A DNA stretch of 64,000 nt from CALMBW01 sp963779645 (GTDB taxonomy: Bacteria > Actinomycetota > CADDZG01 > WHSQ01). Location of the stretch: positions 62,001 to 126,000 of the forward strand of contig CAVZYX010000015.1 of the NCBI GenBank assembly GCA_963779645.1, written 5' to 3'. How positions within the stretch are numbered: position 1 is the first letter of the stretch; each line of letters starts with the position of its first letter. Below are positions 17,509 to 25,990 of the stretch, piece by piece. Made by a program: the position numbers and the translations under genes. Below the pieces are notes generated by a model. It did no database searches. It had not been told where the DNA came from and saw only the letters and a program-made list of their open reading frames with translations.

Positions 17509-18961
17509 CGACCTGAAGCAACGACTGCACGATGAGGTCGACGCCGAGCTCGGCACACGGCCCCCAGGTGACCTGTCAGAGGTGTTGCGCCGGGGCCGGG
17601 GGAAGCTGCTCGGGATCCGTCTGATGGCGACCGCGTCGGTAATTCTCGTCGCCACCGCGGTCGTCGCCGGAGCTCGTTTGCTGACGAGCGACGAAGCTTT
17701 GCCACCCGCGGAGCAAGGAACGAACATCAGCCCCTTCGTTGACACCTGGACCACTACGGATGTCGATGGGAGGACGCGGACGCTGGTGATTCGAGCGTCC
17801 GGCGAGGACACCTATGAGATCACCGTGCAGAACCATCTCGCCCTCTTCTGCTCGGGGGCGCCGTCGACGCTGACGGGGACCGGGCAGATCTACGGCAGCG
17901 CGGTTCCGAAATTAGTCATCAACTCGCCCGAGGTCACATGCGACGACGGAACAGAGCCGAAGGCCGAGGGCTTTGTCCTGGAGGAGATATTCCCCGATCT
18001 CACCTTCGAGTACGACCCTGCGGCAGACGTCCTCACCAACTTCTCCCCCCTAGAGAGTCGACGCGGCCGACCCAACGCTGGAGACGTTTACCACGGTCTC
18101 ACGTTGGTTTGGGGTAGGGCCGACGGTGAGAACCGGATCGGCGATGTCGGCGGGTGGGTCACATATGGCAACAACAGCGGGATCTGGGCACGTGATCTCA
18201 CGAGTCCCTCCGATCCGGCTGACAGAGTTCAGTTGAGCTCCAAACCAGGGTTCCCGAGGGCGTGGTCCCCCGACGGTTCGAAGCTGCTCGTCCTGCGCTA
18301 CGTGAAGGACTCGGACTCAGGGGGCATGCCTGAGACCGACCTCTTCGTTCTGAACGCGGACGGCGGCGAGACCCACCTGACACGTGCAAACGGATTCGTA
18401 ACCGGCGGCTCCTTCTCACCCGACGGTAGCAAGGTTGTCTATGCGGTGCAGGGAGACCGATCCTCGATTGCGGTCGTCGATGTCTCCGGCGGGACCCCTG
18501 ACGTCCTCCGCACTCACGACGCACGCAGCTCTACGGTGTGCTGCCTGTATGGAGCGACGTTCTCGCCGGATGGGACACAGATCGCATTCTTTGAAGGCAT
18601 GGGTGACCACAGCAACACTCTCCAGGTCATGAACGTCGATGGAAGCGGTAGCCGGACTCTCATAGAACAGGAGTTTGGCCACGTACGCGGACTTCAGTGG
18701 TCTCCGGATGGGTCGCAACTTGTATTCGCGTCAGGGGGCATGTGGGTCATCGGCGCAGACGGCACGGAGCTCATGCAGCTGTCCCCGGAAGAATCAATGT
18801 CTGACGAGGCAGATCCACACTGGTCCCCGGACGGCTCCCATATCGCATACCGCGAGGCCGACGAAGGTGGAACCCTTGAGATCGTGAGGCTCGACGACCT
18901 CCAGGTTCAGAACTTCGGCGACGGTGGATCTGGTCTTTGGACGGCGGAGTTGCAGTGGTAG
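17501..18961 (+). CDS. Membrane anti-sigma factor with TolB-like beta-propeller (module 2)
   Basis: 486 residues. Cytoplasmic N-terminus of ~40 residues, one membrane helix (residues ~41-60, ATASVILVATAVVAGA), then an extracytoplasmic domain homologous to that of module 1 (FVDTWTTTDVDG, VIRASGEDTYEI, CSGAPSTLTGTG, TCDDGTEPK). From ~residue 245 a TolB/PD40 propeller follows with repeats WSPDGSKLLVL, FSPDGSKVVYA, FSPDGTQIAFF, WSPDGSQLVFA and WSPDGSHIAYR. Likely holds the overlapping sigma factor and senses a ligand or cell-wall state through the propeller. No frame break. Confidence 0.85.
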   Translation: MHDDLKQRLHDEVDAELGTRPPGDLSEVLRRGRGKLLGIRLMATASVILVATAVVAGARLLTSDEALPPAEQGTNISPFVDTWTTTDVDGRTRTLVIRASGEDTYEITVQNHLALFCSGAPSTLTGTGQIYGSAVPKLVINSPEVTCDDGTEPKAEGFVLEEIFPDLTFEYDPAADVLTNFSPLESRRGRPNAGDVYHGLTLVWGRADGENRIGDVGGWVTYGNNSGIWARDLTSPSDPADRVQLSSKPGFPRAWSPDGSKLLVLRYVKDSDSGGMPETDLFVLNADGGETHLTRANGFVTGGSFSPDGSKVVYAVQGDRSSIAVVDVSGGTPDVLRTHDARSSTVCCLYGATFSPDGTQIAFFEGMGDHSNTLQVMNVDGSGSRTLIEQEFGHVRGLQWSPDGSQLVFASGGMWVIGADGTELMQLSPEESMSDEADPHWSPDGSHIAYREADEGGTLEIVRLDDLQVQNFGDGGSGLWTAELQW

Positions 18962-19016
18962 GCGGACCGCCGATACAGGAATCCGCACCATGAAGGTCAC
19001 GAGGTGCAGAGACCGA

Positions 19017-19168
19017 CTACAAGCCGCTTTGACGTAGTACGTCGGCGAGCTCATTGGCGTTGCGCTGGGCGTATTCCCGGTAGCAGTTGTCTAGATCCGG
19101 ATTAGCGCTGTGCTAGATACCGTTTCCTCAGGCCGTCGCTGAGCGGCGGGCGCTATTTATCAGTACTA
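19017..19168 (-). repeat. Repeat C: DUF72 3'-end fragment plus conserved non-coding core
   Basis: Same build and orientation as A and B. The fragment reads DNCYREYAQRNANELADVL, continues RQSGL and stops at 19017-19019. The core (19168 down to about 19095) contains AGCGCTGTGCTAGAT as in A and the identical TATTTATCAGTACTA (19154-19168). It lies between the convergent ends of the module 2 and module 3 anti-sigma genes, so it cannot be a promoter shared by all modules. Confidence 0.82.
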
Positions 19169-19208
19169 GCCAGAGGGGTTCCCTGCGACTTCCCGAAGCC
19201 GCGTACAT

Positions 19209-20429
19209 CTAGGGGGCCGCTGCGGTCTCGGGGGTCAGCTCGATCGTGTCGATCCAGGCGTCGAACCATGCCCTGGCATCAGGGTTTTCAGCCAGCAGGG
19301 TGAAGAGATATACCCGCCCGCCGGCGACGACGGTTGCCACGATCTGGCTCGAACACTCCGTGAACCTGCCCGGCCGACCATCGATGGTGATCTCCGCTTG
19401 CTGGCTGAGAGGGACACTGCAGTCGTCTCGCAAGACGTAGTCGTCGATCCATTCTTCGATCGAGACCCCAGCCGGGATCTTTGTCGACCCGGCCATGAAG
19501 TAGGCGGCCAAGCCGGTCTCCAAGGTATCGAGTCTGCCAAAGATCTGGTCGGGGTCGTCGGACCGCTGGTTGACCGGCTCCCAGAGCTCGGTGGCCGGCG
19601 CGGGGCCCCCGGGGCCCGCCCTGTCGTAATACTTGAACGAGTAGCCGTACGTCGGCGAGACGAATGTCGTCGTCATGGCCGGGAAGTCGATCGCGGTCTC
19701 CGGGGTCAGGTCGATCGTGGCGGCGAAGGCGTCGAAGACGGCCCTGGCGTCAGTGCGGTCGTGCTCCAGGGTGAAGAGATAGAGCCGCCCGCCGAAAACG
19801 ACGGTTGCCTCGATCCGGTTCTCACACTCCGAGATCCTGCCCGACTGCCCATCGATGGTGATTTCGGCTTGCTCGCTGCGAGGAACACCGCAGCCGTCGG
19901 GCAAGATGTAGTCGCGCGATAGGTACTCGTCGACCCGTTCATCGACCCAGACCTCGCCCCCGAAGCCGCTATCTCTCGACGATCCTTTGAAAACGGCGGC
20001 CAACCCGGTCTCCACGACATCGAACCCATCGTCGACCTGCTTACTGTCCTTGTTGGCTTCAGCGTCTCCAGCTTCGGCCACCAACCACCAAACCTGCTTT
20101 GCCGGTGTGAGCGCGGCCCTGTCAGGATGCTTGATCGAGAAGCCGTTCCTCGGCGAGACGAAGGTCGTGTCAAGGCTGACGCCGTCTACCGTCGGGTCCT
20201 CTTCCGTGGGCTCGTCCGCAGGCGGGATCGGGGCGGCGTCGTTCGTCAGGGATCGGCTCGCAGCGAAGCCACCGAAGACCAGAGCCGCTACCACCGCTGC
20301 CACGCTGCCGATCATCAGCGTCTTGCGCACGCGGACTCGTCGCAACGTGCTGTGCGGAATGACTGGAGCCGCGGCCACTCCCTCGGCCCGCGCCCGCAGC
20401 ATCGTTCTGATGTCCTGATCGAGATTCAT
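19209..20429 (-). CDS. Membrane anti-sigma factor with duplicated extracytoplasmic domain (module 3)
   Basis: About 406 residues from the ATG at 20429; the longer open frame runs back over the sigma gene. A ~35-residue cytoplasmic part is followed by one membrane helix (MIGSVAAVVAALVFGGFAA). The exported part is an internal tandem repeat of ~150 residues: TTFVSPRNGFSIKHPDRA ... EQAEITIDGQSGR ... TIDLTPET, then TTFVSPTYGYSFKYYDRA ... QQAEITIDGRPGR ... TIELTPET. Cysteine pairs recur in both halves. The domain differs from those of modules 1 and 2, while the membrane part is similar. Start overlaps the corrected sigma stop as ATGA. Confidence 0.82.
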   Translation of the reverse strand: MNLDQDIRTMLRARAEGVAAAPVIPHSTLRRVRVRKTLMIGSVAAVVAALVFGGFAASRSLTNDAAPIPPADEPTEEDPTVDGVSLDTTFVSPRNGFSIKHPDRAALTPAKQVWWLVAEAGDAEANKDSKQVDDGFDVVETGLAAVFKGSSRDSGFGGEVWVDERVDEYLSRDYILPDGCGVPRSEQAEITIDGQSGRISECENRIEATVVFGGRLYLFTLEHDRTDARAVFDAFAATIDLTPETAIDFPAMTTTFVSPTYGYSFKYYDRAGPGGPAPATELWEPVNQRSDDPDQIFGRLDTLETGLAAYFMAGSTKIPAGVSIEEWIDDYVLRDDCSVPLSQQAEITIDGRPGRFTECSSQIVATVVAGGRVYLFTLLAENPDARAWFDAWIDTIELTPETAAAP

Positions 20430-20970
20430 GACCGCGCCTCGCTTCCAACGTTTGCCCGAAGTTGTTCCATCGCTCTGTTCGTGAGCGCCTTTACCGCTCC
20501 ACCGAACAGTTGAGGATCTCGGCGGTCTGCTGCTCGGAGAGGTCTTCGTAGTAACGGAGCACCACCGCGCATCGCTGGCGGTACGCGAGGCGGTGAAGCT
20601 CGTTCCACAGGGCATCCGCCTCGACGACGTCCCGGCCTTCGACCGATTCACTCTGGGGTCCACTTGCCTCTCGTTGGAGGTAAGCGCGCTCCACACGCTT
20701 GCGGCGGAAGTGGGACCGAGACAGATTCACGACCGTTTGGCGCAAGTAGGCGCCAGAGGCGTCCCGGCTGCGGAGACCTCCGATGCGACGGGCGATCTTC
20801 ACGAACGCGTCCTGCGTGATGTCCTCGGCGAGCTCGTTATCCCCGGTTAGGAGAAAGGCGAGTCGCTTGGTCGAGTCAGCGTGCGCTGCGTAGAACTCCT
20901 CCAGTTTCCCCTGCGAGCTCTGCCCCACCCGGACTCCGTATGTTTGGTCGATCGATGTGCGTCCCATCAC
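20426..20970 (-). CDS. ECF sigma factor (module 3), one frame break in region 4
   Basis: About 181 residues after correction. Region 2: RLAFLLTGDNELAEDITQDAF; linker with FRRKRVERAYLQREA very like module 1; region 4: RYYEDLSEQQTAEILNCSV. Near 20501 the frame is lost at TCGGTGGAGCGG. One missing G would give CSVGAVKALTNRAMEQLRAN and a stop at 20426-20428 that overlaps the anti-sigma ATG by 4 bp; uncorrected it ends at 20491 and would lack half of region 4. The restored overlap argues that the deletion is a sequencing error. Confidence 0.82.
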
Positions 20971-21042
20971 TATTAAGACGCATAGCTGCTTCAGAAAGAT
21001 ACGGTCGTCTTTGCGAACCGCCCTGAGTAAGAAATAAGAAAC

Positions 21043-21915
21043 TCACACGCCTATAAGCCCTGCGAGCTCCTTCGCGTTCCGTTGGGCGTAGTCTGGTAGC
21101 AGTTGTTCATCAGGACGTGGGTTTCTTTCGCTTCCTCGGCGACGCGTCCGATCTTCGGAACCCATTCCTGGAGTTCCTCCTTCGAGTAGAGGTACTTGAA
21201 GCGTTTCTGTACGGAACCGCTTTCCCAGTCGGCCGCGTTGCGGCCGTGGAACCTGATGACCGCGAGATCGGCGGTGACCGCAGTCACCGGCGGGAGGGAG
21301 CTCTTGAATCCCTGAGGCATGTCGACGCAGACATAGGGGAGCCCGTGTCCTTCGAGGAACTCGAACGTCTCCTTCTGATTGTCAGGGGTCATCCAGGTCT
21401 GGTTCCTGAACTCGACACAGATCGGGAGGGGGGCCACGCGCTTCGCACACTCGAGGACGTAGTCCTTGTTCTTCCTCGCGATCGTGAACCAAGGTGGGAA
21501 CTGACATAAGAGAGCTCCGAGCTTCCCCGCCTTCTGTAACGGCACGAGCGCACTCAAGAACCTGATCCCACACCTCGCCGATCTGTTTGGGTTCGAGGTC
21601 ATCGAGATAGATGTTCTTCTTGCCCTCGGGGGCCGGGATGTCCTTGTAGAGCGCGTTCGGTTTGGTCGGGTGCTTAGTCAGCAACGAGAACATCTTGATG
21701 TTGAAGGTGAAGTCATCTGGTGTCCGTTCAGCCCACAACTCGGAGTTCTTCTCGCTCGGCGGGAAGTAGTAAGTGGAGTCGACCTCGACCAGCGGGAACT
21801 GAGTCGCATAGAAACGAAGCCGCTCCTCAGCCGAAGATGCGCCCGACGGATACCAACCCGATGCCAGCAGCGACTTGTCCGTCCACGATGCGGTGCCGAT
21901 CTTAACTTGTCCCAT
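21043..21915 (-). pseudogene. DUF72 family protein (YecE-like TIM barrel), two frame breaks
   Basis: From the ATG at 21915 (MGQVKIGTASWTDKSLL). DUF72 marks: VEVDSTYYFPPS, DFTFNIKMFSLLTKHP, then after the break PLQKAGKLGALLCQFPPWF, CVEFRNQTW and VIRFHGRNAADW. Break 1 near 21561: one extra G (GATCAGGTTC). Break 2 near 21093: one missing base in the 3' end; correcting it gives NNCYQDYAQRNAKELAGLI and a TGA at 21043. The same C-terminal peptide recurs in repeats A, B and C in the same orientation. The role of DUF72 proteins is unknown. Follows thiG after 9 bp, so it may end the thi operon. Could be intact if both indels are errors. Confidence 0.8.
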
Positions 21916-21924
21916 CACACGTTC

Positions 21925-22707
21925 CTAGGTATCGGGATCCAAGTCGGGCAGGCCGTCGAATGTCGTTGATGCTTCCGCGTAGAGCCTTCGAGGTATGCGC
22001 CCTGACAGTCGCGCTAGTCGGCCGGCTTCAACCGCCTTCCGCATCGCTTCGGCCATCGCTGCTGGCTTCTGAGCACGCGTCACCGCAGACGCGAGGAGAA
22101 CGGCATCGCAGCCGAGCTCCATAGCGAGAGCGGCATCCGAAGCGGTGCCGACACCCGCGTCCAGAACTACGGGAACATTGGCTCGTTCGACGATGATCGC
22201 GATGTTGTACGGATTGCGGATGCCCATCCCGCTTCCGATCGGGGAGCCCAGAGGCATCACCGCGGCGCATCCGAGCTGCTCGAGCCTAGTAGCCATCACC
22301 GGGTCGTCATTCGTGTAGGCGAGCACGGTGAAGCCCTCATCGATCAAGGTTTCGGCGGCAACGAGAAGCTCAGGGGGGTCGGGCAACAGCGTTTTCTCAT
22401 CGCCGATCACCTCGAGCTTCACCCAATCGGTAGCGAATGCCTCACGAGCGAGCCTCGCGGTGAGAACCGCATCACGTGCCGTGAAGCATCCGGCGGTGTT
22501 GGGCAGCAAGCGGCACCCCACTCTCTCGATCACATCGAGAACAGATGCTTTCGCATTTGGGTCGATGCGTCGCAGCGCGACGGTGACGATCTCGGCCCCC
22601 GATGCCACCAGAGCTTGCTCCAGCGCGTCCAAGCTCGCCGCGCCACCGGTGCCCATGATCAATCGGGTCGAGAACTCTTCGCCAGCAATGACGAGAGGGT
22701 CTTCCAT
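21925..22707 (-). CDS. thiG: Thiazole synthase ThiG
   Basis: 260 residues. Forms the thiazole phosphate ring of thiamin from 1-deoxy-xylulose 5-phosphate, dehydroglycine and ThiS-thiocarboxylate. Seen: FSTRLIMGTGGAAS, VALRRIDPN, LLPNTAGCFTARDAV, the Schiff-base lysine in DWVKLEVIGD (~residue 100), MPLGSPIGSGMGI and VLDAGVGTASDAA. Its ATG overlaps the thiS stop by one base (TGATG), and the thiS 3' end supplies the ribosome site GGGGGAGG. Confidence 0.95.
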   Translation of the reverse strand: MEDPLVIAGEEFSTRLIMGTGGAASLDALEQALVASGAEIVTVALRRIDPNAKASVLDVIERVGCRLLPNTAGCFTARDAVLTARLAREAFATDWVKLEVIGDEKTLLPDPPELLVAAETLIDEGFTVLAYTNDDPVMATRLEQLGCAAVMPLGSPIGSGMGIRNPYNIAIIVERANVPVVLDAGVGTASDAALAMELGCDAVLLASAVTRAQKPAAMAEAMRKAVEAGRLARLSGRIPRRLYAEASTTFDGLPDLDPDT

Positions 22708-22920
22708 CAGGCACCTCCCCCGATGGCATGCAAGACCTCGACCTTGTCCCCGTCAGAAAGGGTGGCCGACTCCCAATCACCTCGTGGCACGACCTCGCCA
22801 TTAACGGCGACGGCCACGCCTTTGTGAACACCGTCCATCCCACGTGTCTGCGCCACGACCTCGACGATGCTCGTTCCGTCCACCAGGTCCATGAGTCTCT
22901 CCGTTCACGACGAGCTTCAT
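22707..22920 (-). CDS. thiS: Sulfur carrier protein ThiS, one frame break near the N-terminus
   Basis: About 70 residues after correction. The start MKLVVNGET at 22920 overlaps the corrected thiO stop (ATGA), but after ~9 codons the typical continuation MDLVDGTSIVEVV lies in another frame. One extra base near 22893 accounts for it. The ubiquitin-like fold is clear (VHKGVAVAVNGEVVPR, SDGDKVEVLHAIGGG). ThiS is adenylated and thiocarboxylated at a C-terminal Gly-Gly; here the chain ends Gly-Gly-Gly-Ala, one residue beyond the expected end. Confidence 0.85.
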
Positions 22921-24045
22921 GATGCTGACTCGCTCTTCCGGAGAACTCGAGATGGATCGAATGGAACGATCGATTCCGCCTCGATCCCCGTGCAAGCAAG
23001 ATTGGGCGATCGTGTCTCCGGTGATCGGGGTTAGCAGGATGCCGTTCCGGAAGTGCCCGGTCGCGACGATGACGTGCTCGGACAGGCGACCTAAGCAGCG
23101 GAGCATTGTCGGGGTGCCCGGTCGGAAACCAACACGTACTCCGCTGAATGTCATCTCTGCCACATCCGGGACGAGCTCGTAAGCGTCGTGCAGCAGGTCA
23201 TGAACCGCCCCCGCTGTTGCGCTCTGGTCCCAACCCTTTTCTTCCACGGTCGCGCCGATCACCAACCGCCCATCAGCTCGTGGAACGAGATAGACATCCA
23301 GTCCCCGAACGTTGCGGTCGATCGGCAGCTCGTTCGGCTCGGTCCGCAACTCGACCAGTTGTCCCTTCACCGGTCTGATCGGGAGCAACTCCCCCACTCC
23401 TTCGATAGTCGCCGACGCGGCTCCCGCCGCAAGTACAACAACATCGGCGTTGAGATCCTCACCGGACTCTGTTCTGAGTTCTCCATCGAGCGTTAGAGCA
23501 GCTGCCCGATCGACGACGAAGTCGACTCCACTCTTCTCGCAGGCGATGCGCAATGCCGCCGTGAGCATCGCGGGATCGATCTGGTGGTCTCCTTCGATCA
23601 AGATTGCCCCCCGCGTGTTCGACGCCAACGCCGGTTCCAGCGAACGAGCCTCGGGCCCGGTAAGACGGTCGACCTTAAGAGCGAGCTTCGCTTGGAAGCG
23701 GAATAGTTCTTCCAAAGCGAGATTGTCGTCTCGATCGCGAGCAACCATCATCGTTCCGCATGGACGGAAACCCGTCGCGGCCCCCGAGAACCTTTCGAGT
23801 TCGGCAACCCATTCGGGATAGAGCTCGCTGGAAGCGAGATTCAGAGCGAGAAGATCTTCTTCGCCATAGTGGAGTTCAGTGACGGGAGCCAGCATCCCGG
23901 CAGCCATCCCCGACGCGCCGGAGCCGGGGGCCGGGTCGACCAACCGAACCTTTGCTCCCAACGATGCAGCTTTCCAAGAGATCGCCAAACCGATCGCCCC
24001 ACCACCAACGACGATCACTTTGATTCGTTCGATTTCACCTTCCAA
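22917..24045 (-). CDS. thiO: Glycine oxidase ThiO, one frame break near the C-terminus
   Basis: About 375 residues after correction. FAD-dependent oxidase that makes dehydroglycine for the thiazole ring. Seen: Rossmann VIVVGGGAIGLAISW, GSGASGMAAGMLAPVTE, the substrate-domain strand RPVKGQLVEL, and HVIVATGHFRNGILLTPITGD. Around 22998-23006 one extra base moves the frame; corrected it ends in the family-typical PFDPSR and a TGA at 22917-22919 overlapping the thiS ATG. Uncorrected, the frame runs into thiS and looks falsely like a ThiO-ThiS fusion. The TTG at 24045 is a tentative start. No TPP riboswitch seen upstream. Confidence 0.88.
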
Positions 24046-24134
24046 GTATAGGAACGCAATGGTTAGTGCCTCGAGGTAACGGGTAGATATGCAGAGAGCA
24101 GCACGACAGATGCCTATATGAGGAGGTTTTGCAG

Positions 24135-24296
24135 ATGGCCGACGTTGAAGGCATCAAGGGCAAGGCAAAAGAAGTTACCGGCGCTGTGATCGGCGACAAG
24201 TCGCTCGAGCACGAAGGTGAAGCTCAGCAGGACAAGGCGGAACTTCAAGAGAAGGCAGAGCTCGCCGAAGAGCGTCAAGAGTCACACCAGAACTAG
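24135..24296 (+). CDS. CsbD family stress protein
   Basis: 53 residues from an ATG at 24135 with a textbook ribosome site (AGGAGG, 24121-24126). MADVEGIKGKAKEVTGAVIG is the CsbD signature, followed by DKSLEHEGEAQQDKAELQEK and a charged helical tail. CsbD proteins are abundant small general-stress proteins of unknown mechanism. Single gene followed by a terminator. Confidence 0.9.
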   Translation: MADVEGIKGKAKEVTGAVIGDKSLEHEGEAQQDKAELQEKAELAEERQESHQN

Positions 24297-24318
24297 TTCG
24301 TAAGTTCCGGAGGGGATG

Positions 24319-24353
24319 AGAAAGGTCGGCTTTCGGGCCGGCCTTTCTGTTGT
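24319..24353 (+). terminator. Rho-independent terminator after csbD-like gene
   Basis: GAAAGGTCGGC (24320-24330) pairs with GCCGGCCTTTC (24337-24347) with one T-G wobble and a 6-nt loop, followed by TGTTGTTCC. Confidence 0.8.
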
Positions 24354-24372
24354 TCCAGGTTTCTTAGCACGT

Positions 24373-24831
24373 CTAGCCCTGAGCTTTGGAGCTCTTCTCC
24401 AAGATCATCAGCGGGGAGTCCTCACCGATATCGAGTTGCTTGGTTAGGTGCACCACCGTGCCGTTTTCCGACCCCGAAGCGAAGCGCAGTTCGTCAACGA
24501 GCGTGCGCATAAGGAAGATCCCCCGGCCCCCCTCAGCACTCAAGACGCTTGACTCAAGGCCGGTGGCACCGTGGTCGAACCCTCCCCCGGTGTCCTTGAT
24601 GCGGATATCGCACTGCAGAGCAGAAACCTCGACGCTGACGGCGTACTCACTTTCCGTCCCGGCGGCGTGGTTCAACACGTTCGAGCAAGCTTCTGTAACA
24701 GCTATCTCGATATCGGAAAGGCAGTCCTTTTTCACGCCCAACATAGACAAGGCATCCCGACAGAGATGTCTCACGACCGGAACGCTTGCTTCGTCCCGGG
24801 GAAGGCATAGATCGAATGTGATCTGCATCAC
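24373..24831 (-). CDS. Anti-sigma regulatory factor, RsbW-like serine kinase (HATPase_c)
   Basis: 152 residues of the GHKL ATPase fold: N box EIAVTEACSNVLNHA (~residues 42-56), G1 box DIRIKDTGGGFD and G2-like GGRGIFLMRTLVDEL. Such stand-alone kinases phosphorylate STAS anti-anti-sigma proteins and bind alternative sigma factors in partner-switching stress control. No STAS or SpoIIE partner lies in this window. Its product may link to general stress response, in line with the CsbD gene on the other strand. Confidence 0.88.
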   Translation of the reverse strand: MMQITFDLCLPRDEASVPVVRHLCRDALSMLGVKKDCLSDIEIAVTEACSNVLNHAAGTESEYAVSVEVSALQCDIRIKDTGGGFDHGATGLESSVLSAEGGRGIFLMRTLVDELRFASGSENGTVVHLTKQLDIGEDSPLMILEKSSKAQG

Positions 24832-24887
24832 TGATTGGGATTCCCGATATAACTCCAGCGAAACACCAAGAAGAGGTTTAGTTACGG

Positions 24888-25934
24888 CTAGCTGCTCTTC
24901 AGAACCGATCTGAATGCTTCCAAACTTTTGTCGATGTCATCCGAGGTGACATCGCGATGAGTGACCAGCCTGATGGTCGTCCAAGCGCCGCCGAGAGTAG
25001 TGATGCCATGACCTTTCAGCGCTTCCGTTAGTTCGCCGGAGGTCATGCCGAAGGGAGCAAGGTCGAGGTAGATCATGTTCGTTTCCACCGACTTTGGATC
25101 AACCGCGGCAGGGTTCAGCTCAGCGAGCCCCTCGGCCAGCTTCTGCGCGTTCAGATGATCCTCGCGGAGCCTTTCTGGTCCCGTCTCGAGAGCAACCCGA
25201 GCGGCCGCGGCGATCACGCCTACCTGACGCATCCCTCCGCCAAGCCTCTTCCGCAAACGATGGGCCTCAGCGATCACATCGGACGAACCACAGACCATGG
25301 ACCCCACGGGAGCTCCGAGTCCTTTAGAGAAGCAGAACGTCACGGTGTCCGCACAGTCGGCCCACTCCTTAACGGGCGTTCCGGTAGCGGCTTGAGCGTT
25401 GAAGATACGCGCACCATCTATGTGCATCGCGACTCCATGGTCACGACACAGCTTGCCGATGGCCTGCGCCTCCTCCAGAGGAAAGATGGCTCCTCCGGCA
25501 GCGTTATGCGTGTTCTCGATCGCGACGCACGCGGTGTGCGGATTGTGTTCGGTTCCCTTACGGATCATCGACCCGATCTGCTCGGCGGTGATCTTTCCGC
25601 GCTCCCCCTCGATGGGACGAGCAACCAGTCCCATGTGAGCAGCGAACGAGCCTCCTTCGTAGTGGAGGAAGTGCGCATCGGTCTCACAGATGACTTCGTC
25701 GCCGGGCCGCGTCAGCGCGCCGAGACTCACCTGATTCCCCATCGAGCCTGTCGGGACGAAGAGGCCCGAGTCTTTGCCAAGCAGACCAGCGGCGTACTCC
25801 TGCAATGAGATAACCGTCGGGTCATCCCCGAACACGTCGTCGCCTACCTCGGCGTCGGCCATCGCCTTTCGCATCTCAGCAGTGGGTCGGGTGACAGTGT
25901 CAGATCGCAGATCTATCCAGCCGTTGTACGACAT
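24888..25934 (-). CDS. ltaE: Low-specificity L-threonine aldolase
   Basis: 348 residues, PLP-dependent fold type I. Cleaves L-threonine/allo-threonine to glycine and acetaldehyde. Seen: LRSDTVTRPTAEMRKAMADA, VGDDVFGDDPTV, FVPTGSMGNQVS, HIDGARIFNAQ and the PLP-lysine region TFCFSKGLGAPVGS (~residue 198). The family also includes phenylserine and beta-hydroxy-amino acid aldolases. ATG preceded by AAAGAGG. Confidence 0.93.
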   Translation of the reverse strand: MSYNGWIDLRSDTVTRPTAEMRKAMADAEVGDDVFGDDPTVISLQEYAAGLLGKDSGLFVPTGSMGNQVSLGALTRPGDEVICETDAHFLHYEGGSFAAHMGLVARPIEGERGKITAEQIGSMIRKGTEHNPHTACVAIENTHNAAGGAIFPLEEAQAIGKLCRDHGVAMHIDGARIFNAQAATGTPVKEWADCADTVTFCFSKGLGAPVGSMVCGSSDVIAEAHRLRKRLGGGMRQVGVIAAAARVALETGPERLREDHLNAQKLAEGLAELNPAAVDPKSVETNMIYLDLAPFGMTSGELTEALKGHGITTLGGAWTTIRLVTHRDVTSDDIDKSLEAFRSVLKSS

Positions 25935-25950
25935 CGATGCAACCTCTTTC

Positions 25951-25978
25951 AGAAAGAACCGATCAGGGGGTCCTTTCT
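25951..25978 (-). terminator. Hairpin between metalloprotease-like gene and ltaE
   Basis: On the minus strand AGAAAGGACC pairs with GGTTCTTTCT with one G-U pair and an 8-nt loop, just after the stop at 25991 and 17 bp before the ltaE start. The T-run is short, so it may only attenuate transcription into ltaE. Confidence 0.5.
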
Positions 25979-25990
25979 AGCAGAGGTCGG

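Noticed and set aside
13106..19168. Repeats A-C as integron attC sites
   Set aside because: Size and spacing resemble cassette attC sites, but I find no RYYYAAC/GTTRRRY core pair, cassettes run in both directions, and there is no intI gene. The repeats instead contain DUF72 coding ends.
13106..19168. Repeats A-C as shared sigma-factor promoters
   Set aside because: A and B precede sigma genes, but C lies between two convergent anti-sigma gene ends, where no promoter for the module is needed.
22801..24045. ThiO-ThiS fusion protein
   Set aside because: The apparent read-through arises from a frame break near 23002; in the corrected frame ThiO ends in PFDPSR plus a stop overlapping the thiS ATG.
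24046..24134. TPP riboswitch upstream of thiO
   Set aside because: No CTGAGA-type thi-box or matching stems between thiO and the divergent CsbD gene.
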